NCBI GenBank assembly: GCA_026707185.1
Contig: JAPOXI010000090.1
Span: 4,284-12,022 of the forward strand
Reading direction: 5' to 3'
Length of the DNA: 7,739 nt
Source of the DNA: Chloroflexota bacterium
GTDB taxonomy: Bacteria; Chloroflexota; UBA11872
Shown: positions 5,423 to 7,739 of the stretch, piece by piece
How positions within the stretch are numbered: position 1 is the first letter of the stretch
Layout: the number at the start of each line of letters is the position of its first letter
Notes under the pieces: generated by a model
The model's database searches: none
The model's input: only the letters and a program-made list of their open reading frames with translations
Told to the model about the DNA's origin: nothing
Program-made: the position numbers and the translations under genes

Positions 5423-6867
5423 ACGCCAGATGGTTGCGACGAGGCCCATGGCTCGCCGTGCTGCTTGGATTCGCCGTGTTCGCCACCCGCGGACCGACCG
5501 ACGAGTCCGCAGGCTGCCGCTGCATCAGCGATGCGTGCGAGTCGATCGCCGGCTGCAGACCGACCGATGAAGGCGGAAGGACTCACGTTGAAGACCGATC
5601 TACGGACGAGGCGAAGACCGAAGGCGCGAAAGATCAGACCGATGAAGAGCGAATTGCGTCATTGGAGCCCAACGCCGTCTCCGGATTCGCCTGCGGACCA
5701 GGTGAACTTAGCGTCGGCTCGCAGGCTCCGGTATATCCGCCGGCGCACTTCGTCGACTGGAGTCCTGACGGCCTGCAGCTCGTTTTCGACGATGTCACGT
5801 CGGTGCGGCTGGTGGATGCTCAAGGGACATGGCTTCGCCAGGTTGTGGACGCGTATCCCGGGCGCCAATTCCCCGACTCCGTAGGTCTGCAGGCTGCGCT
5901 TTCGCCCGACGGTCGACAAGTCGTCTATACCACCTGCGAGTACCCATCCAAAGGGCTAAGGGCGGCTCCGGACGCTCCATCGGCGGAGCGCGGGAACTAT
6001 CAGTTCGAACTCGCCACCGTGGCGTTGGATGGATCTTCGGCACGGCGGCTTACGACCAATAGCCAGTTCGGTCGCCACCCGGCATGGTCACCGGATGGCC
6101 GCCGCATCGCGTATGTCGCAGACCCGGCCGCTCTAGTCTATCGGCACCTCTTGACACTCTCGATGGCGAGCGATGGCACTGAGCCCCTAAGCCTTGGGGA
6201 GCGCCTGCTGTTTGTCGGCACAGCGCCGCAATGGTCGCCCGATGGTTCGCGTCTGGCCGTTCTGACGTACGGAAGCGAAGTCCAGGTGGACGGGGTCTTC
6301 GGCGACCTTCTGAACCTCGTCATATTCGAAGCTGACGGATCCGGGCAGCACACCATCGCTGAAGGCGTGATTAGCGAGGCATCGTGGTCACCGGACGGTC
6401 GGCGCCTCGCCGTGGCGCGGCTGCACGGGAACAACGTGCAGCTGGAGACGATCGCGCCCGATGGGTCGGATGCAGACGTCATCAGGCGGCTAACCGATTG
6501 GGCGAGCGTGGCGACGGGTGCAGGACTCGTGGAAGTCGAGCCCTACCTGAACCTCTCGTGGTCACCGGACGGTTCACGGATTCTCTATTCGTGTGGTCGT
6601 CAGTTCTGTGTGGCGGACCTGAATGGGGAGATCGTGGGACGGACGCCGGAGGAGTTCGCTACCGAGGGCGGCCGGTCCGCGGCGGCCTGGGCGCCGGACG
6701 GCTCGCGAATCGCAGTGCGGGTGCCCGGCGACCCGACGCCCAACGGCGAGGTGGCGCTCTACACCATGGCGCCGGACGGCTCGGACGTTCAGGTGCTCGT
6801 GCGCGGCGCTGGCGATGGAGGACTCGAGGCGGCGGGACGTGGAGGCGGAGAAGAACGGGTGCCGTAA
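5419..6867 (+). CDS. Secreted or anchored PD40/TolB-like beta-propeller protein
   Basis: The 482-residue protein carries seven WSPDG-type motifs (PD40/WD40-like), with the PDG core at about 115-118, 162-165, 224-227, 273-276, 324-327, 382-385 and 426-429 (the last is APDG), followed by strands such as RRIAYVAD. Seven motifs suggest a closed propeller, as in the TolB C-terminal domain, a protein-binding platform. The N-terminus has basic residues (MNARWLRR) then a hydrophobic run (11-22), so export or membrane anchoring is likely; there is no proper lipobox. Residues 26-78 form a linker with four TDE motifs and cysteines at 33, 35, 40 and 46. The start is GTG, with AGGAA ending 8 bases upstream. 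The C-terminus is a short Gly-rich tail. Codon use is less C-biased than in the left-hand genes. Partner and role are unknown. Confidence 0.85.
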   Translation: MNARWLRRGPWLAVLLGFAVFATRGPTDESAGCRCISDACESIAGCRPTDEGGRTHVEDRSTDEAKTEGAKDQTDEERIASLEPNAVSGFACGPGELSVGSQAPVYPPAHFVDWSPDGLQLVFDDVTSVRLVDAQGTWLRQVVDAYPGRQFPDSVGLQAALSPDGRQVVYTTCEYPSKGLRAAPDAPSAERGNYQFELATVALDGSSARRLTTNSQFGRHPAWSPDGRRIAYVADPAALVYRHLLTLSMASDGTEPLSLGERLLFVGTAPQWSPDGSRLAVLTYGSEVQVDGVFGDLLNLVIFEADGSGQHTIAEGVISEASWSPDGRRLAVARLHGNNVQLETIAPDGSDADVIRRLTDWASVATGAGLVEVEPYLNLSWSPDGSRILYSCGRQFCVADLNGEIVGRTPEEFATEGGRSAAAWAPDGSRIAVRVPGDPTPNGEVALYTMAPDGSDVQVLVRGAGDGGLEAAGRGGGEERVP

Positions 6868-6886
6868 GGGGCCACGAGGTGCCTGA

Positions 6887-6902
6887 GTAGAGCCGGGTCT
6901 AC
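6887..6902. terminator. Weak hairpin after the propeller gene
   Basis: GTAGA-GCCGGG-TCTAC gives a 5-bp stem with a 6-base loop 20 bp after the stop codon. There is no T-run, so it is only a candidate for ending the transcript. Confidence 0.2.
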
Positions 6903-7039
6903 AGTCCGTAGGGAACTGCGAGACGCCGATGGCGACGCGGACACGGCGGCGGGCCCGACGCTTCTGGGCCGGGGCGCCGAAAAGCCTCTGGACAAGCGGA
7001 CAGTCGCGGCTTTGGCTGCAGCGACGTAGAGGTCGGACG

Positions 7040-7049
7040 CCCCCCCCCC
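7040..7049. repeat. Run of ten C
   Basis: Ten consecutive C residues lie between the propeller gene and the stop codon of the DUF2283 gene, 22 bp downstream of the latter. It is outside any gene and could be a slippage or sequencing-error hotspot. Confidence 0.9.
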
Positions 7050-7071
7050 TCAAGTCCGCCGCAACGCTTCG

Positions 7072-7272
7072 CTAGAACGTCTCGAACTCCAACGCCGACA
7101 GGTTCAGATCCGACGACCGCTTCGAAAGGTGCAGCAGTTCCACGCCAACCACTTCCTTCGCCTCGCTGTAGTCCAGCACGACCCCTGGAGAAGCTTCCTC
7201 AGACTCGACGATTTCCGAGTCGTCCAGGCGCAGGTACAGCGCGTCGGCCTCCCGGTCCACGTTCAGCTTCAT
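7072..7272 (-). CDS. DUF2283 family protein
   Basis: The 66-residue protein matches DUF2283 over its whole length: MKLNVDREADALYLRL (1-16), VESEEASPGVVLDYS (22-36) and VVGVELLHLSKR (41-52). Members are about this long and have no established biochemical role; they are often next to DUF4258-type genes in pairs that resemble toxin-antitoxin modules. No DUF4258 partner is seen here: only about 140 bp separate the start from the right terminal repeat. The ATG at 7270-7272 is well supported by GAGG six bases upstream. It is convergent with the propeller gene and is the last gene inside the mobile element. If it once had an upstream partner, the element boundary may have removed it. Confidence 0.85.
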   Translation of the reverse strand: MKLNVDREADALYLRLDDSEIVESEEASPGVVLDYSEAKEVVGVELLHLSKRSSDLNLSALEFETF

Positions 7273-7415
7273 AGCTCACCTCGCATGCCTCGATCAAAGA
7301 ATACGCCGAGAAGTCACGACTATCCTCACGTCTCGTGAACGCCCACTTGGCATGCTGACCACGCCCCACCGACGCGCCGCAAACGGCACATCCCGGTCCT
7401 CCATCTCATCGCTGG

Positions 7416-7467
7416 ATGTGTAAACCATGTCTCCGAACACGTGTAAATGATGTCTCCGGTCTGCACA
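7416..7467 (-). repeat. Right terminal inverted repeat with two 23-bp-spaced boxes
   Basis: Read on the minus strand it begins TGTGCAGACCGG, then ACATCATTTACA (7442-7453) and ACATGGTTTACA (7419-7430), again 23 bp apart. It matches the left terminal repeat at 44 of 52 positions. The outer box is the more diverged. The base after it starts GTGGG, the target duplication. Confidence 0.75.
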
Positions 7468-7498
7468 GTGGGAGAGGGTTGGGGTGAGGGTCTTCCGA
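7468..7498 (+). repeat. Right half of the split REP-like palindrome
   Basis: GTGGGAGAGGG followed by TTGGGGTGAGGGTCTTCCG matches 4005-4034 region of the intact copy at 28 of 30 positions. The first five bases duplicate 3638-3642. Confidence 0.75.
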
Positions 7499-7510
7499 GC
7501 ACCCGCTCTC

Positions 7511-7554
7511 GGGTTACTCAAAGGTCTCCTTGAGGTTGAGGGCTGGGGTGAGGG
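7511..7554 (+). repeat. Degenerate REP-like copy
   Basis: CTCAAAGG-TCT-CCTTGAG followed by GGCTGGGGTGAGGGT resembles a decayed version of the palindrome plus its GGGTGAGGG tail. The stem is imperfect. Confidence 0.4.
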
Positions 7555-7568
7555 TAACTGCCTCGGTG

Positions 7569-7637
7569 CAGCAGCCAGGCCGAGGTCGAGCACCTTCCTC
7601 CGGGCCGCCCCTCTTCACCCTCTCCAAGGAGAAAGGC
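7569..7637 (+). repeat. REP-like repeat copy E (outside the element)
   Basis: This copy matches 3753-3822 at about 62 of 70 positions with one gap, same orientation. Its palindrome (CCTCTCC-AAGG-AGAAAGG) carries two changes. With the split palindrome it forms a doublet like the one at 3995-4117. The following bases (7656-7703) also resemble 4143-4192. No gene was seen from 7468 to the window end. Confidence 0.7.
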
Positions 7638-7739
7638 CGAAGCCGTCCACAGCACTCGGTGAGGGCTCTTCGGCGCACCCACCCCGGCCACGACGCGGCT
7701 CTGGCCAGGGTCAAACTCCTCTTGTGAGACGCCGCTCTT

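Larger units (their letters stand above)
3643..7467. mobile_element. Transposase-less insertion with 52-bp inverted ends and 5-bp target duplication
   Basis: The block starts TGT and ends ACA, has imperfect 52-bp terminal inverted repeats (44 of 52 identical by eye) and is flanked by GTGGG on both sides. Removing it restores a REP-like palindrome. Inside are REP-like copies, a small helical-repeat protein, a possible small ORF, a PD40 propeller gene and a DUF2283 gene, but no transposase, integrase or recombinase was recognised. The TG...CA ends with tandem internal boxes recall the IS3/IS481 group of DDE transposons, though that link is from memory. It could be a non-autonomous element moved in trans, or an element whose transposase was lost. 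Codon use of the propeller gene is less C-biased than that of the genes to the left, consistent with foreign origin. Confidence 0.7.

Noticed and set aside
6790..6890. Frameshift at the end of the propeller gene (alternative frame LAMEDSRRRDVEAEKNGC)
   Set aside because: Neither frame shows a recognisable continuation, so a frameshift cannot be supported from this sequence alone.
7199..7408. Minus-strand frame encoding GCAVCGASVGRG... upstream of and overlapping the DUF2283 start, sharing CAVCG with the small ORF at 5258
   Set aside because: It has no usable start before the cysteines and runs out of frame through the DUF2283 gene; five shared residues can be chance.

Overview
The window is GC-rich bacterial chromosome. 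Nothing identifies the host firmly. The C-ending codon bias of the left-hand genes, the DUF3224, DUF2283 and PD40-propeller genes, and the many short palindromic repeats would fit Chloroflexota or another GC-rich soil or marine lineage, but that is only an impression. No rRNA, tRNA or CRISPR array was seen.

Left part (1-3642): the tail of a glutamate-cysteine-ligase-2-type (YbdK-like) carboxylate-amine ligase runs in from the left and converges on a SAM-dependent methyltransferase. Upstream of the methyltransferase, on the same strand, is a VapBC/FitAB-type toxin-antitoxin pair. Its toxin frame has no ATG, GTG, TTG or CTG ahead of the first catalytic aspartate; one base change would restore a classic GTGA stop/start overlap. 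Three GCATGA words spaced exactly 11 bp apart lie just before the antitoxin start and look like an operator. Divergent from this pair are a sialidase-fold (BNR/Asp-box) protein and a DUF3224 protein, read rightwards.

Right part (3643-7467): this 3,825-bp block is bounded by imperfect 52-bp terminal inverted repeats (TGT...ACA ends, 44/52 identical, each with two ACATGGTTTACA-like boxes 23 bp apart) and flanked by a 5-bp direct repeat, GTGGG. Removing the block and one GTGGG restores a copy of a REP-like palindrome that is also present intact at 3994-4033, so the insertion site can be read directly. No transposase is visible inside. The block carries REP-like repeats, a small hydrophobic protein built of 18-residue helical repeats, a possible 54-residue ORF overlapping by 4 bp a secreted or anchored seven-motif PD40/TolB-like propeller protein, and a DUF2283 protein. 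It looks like a non-autonomous or decayed transposon with passenger genes that landed in a palindromic repeat.

Far right (7468-7739): the other half of the split repeat, further REP-like copies, and no convincing gene. The two most notable points are the transposase-less element with its readable insertion site and the start-less vapC.
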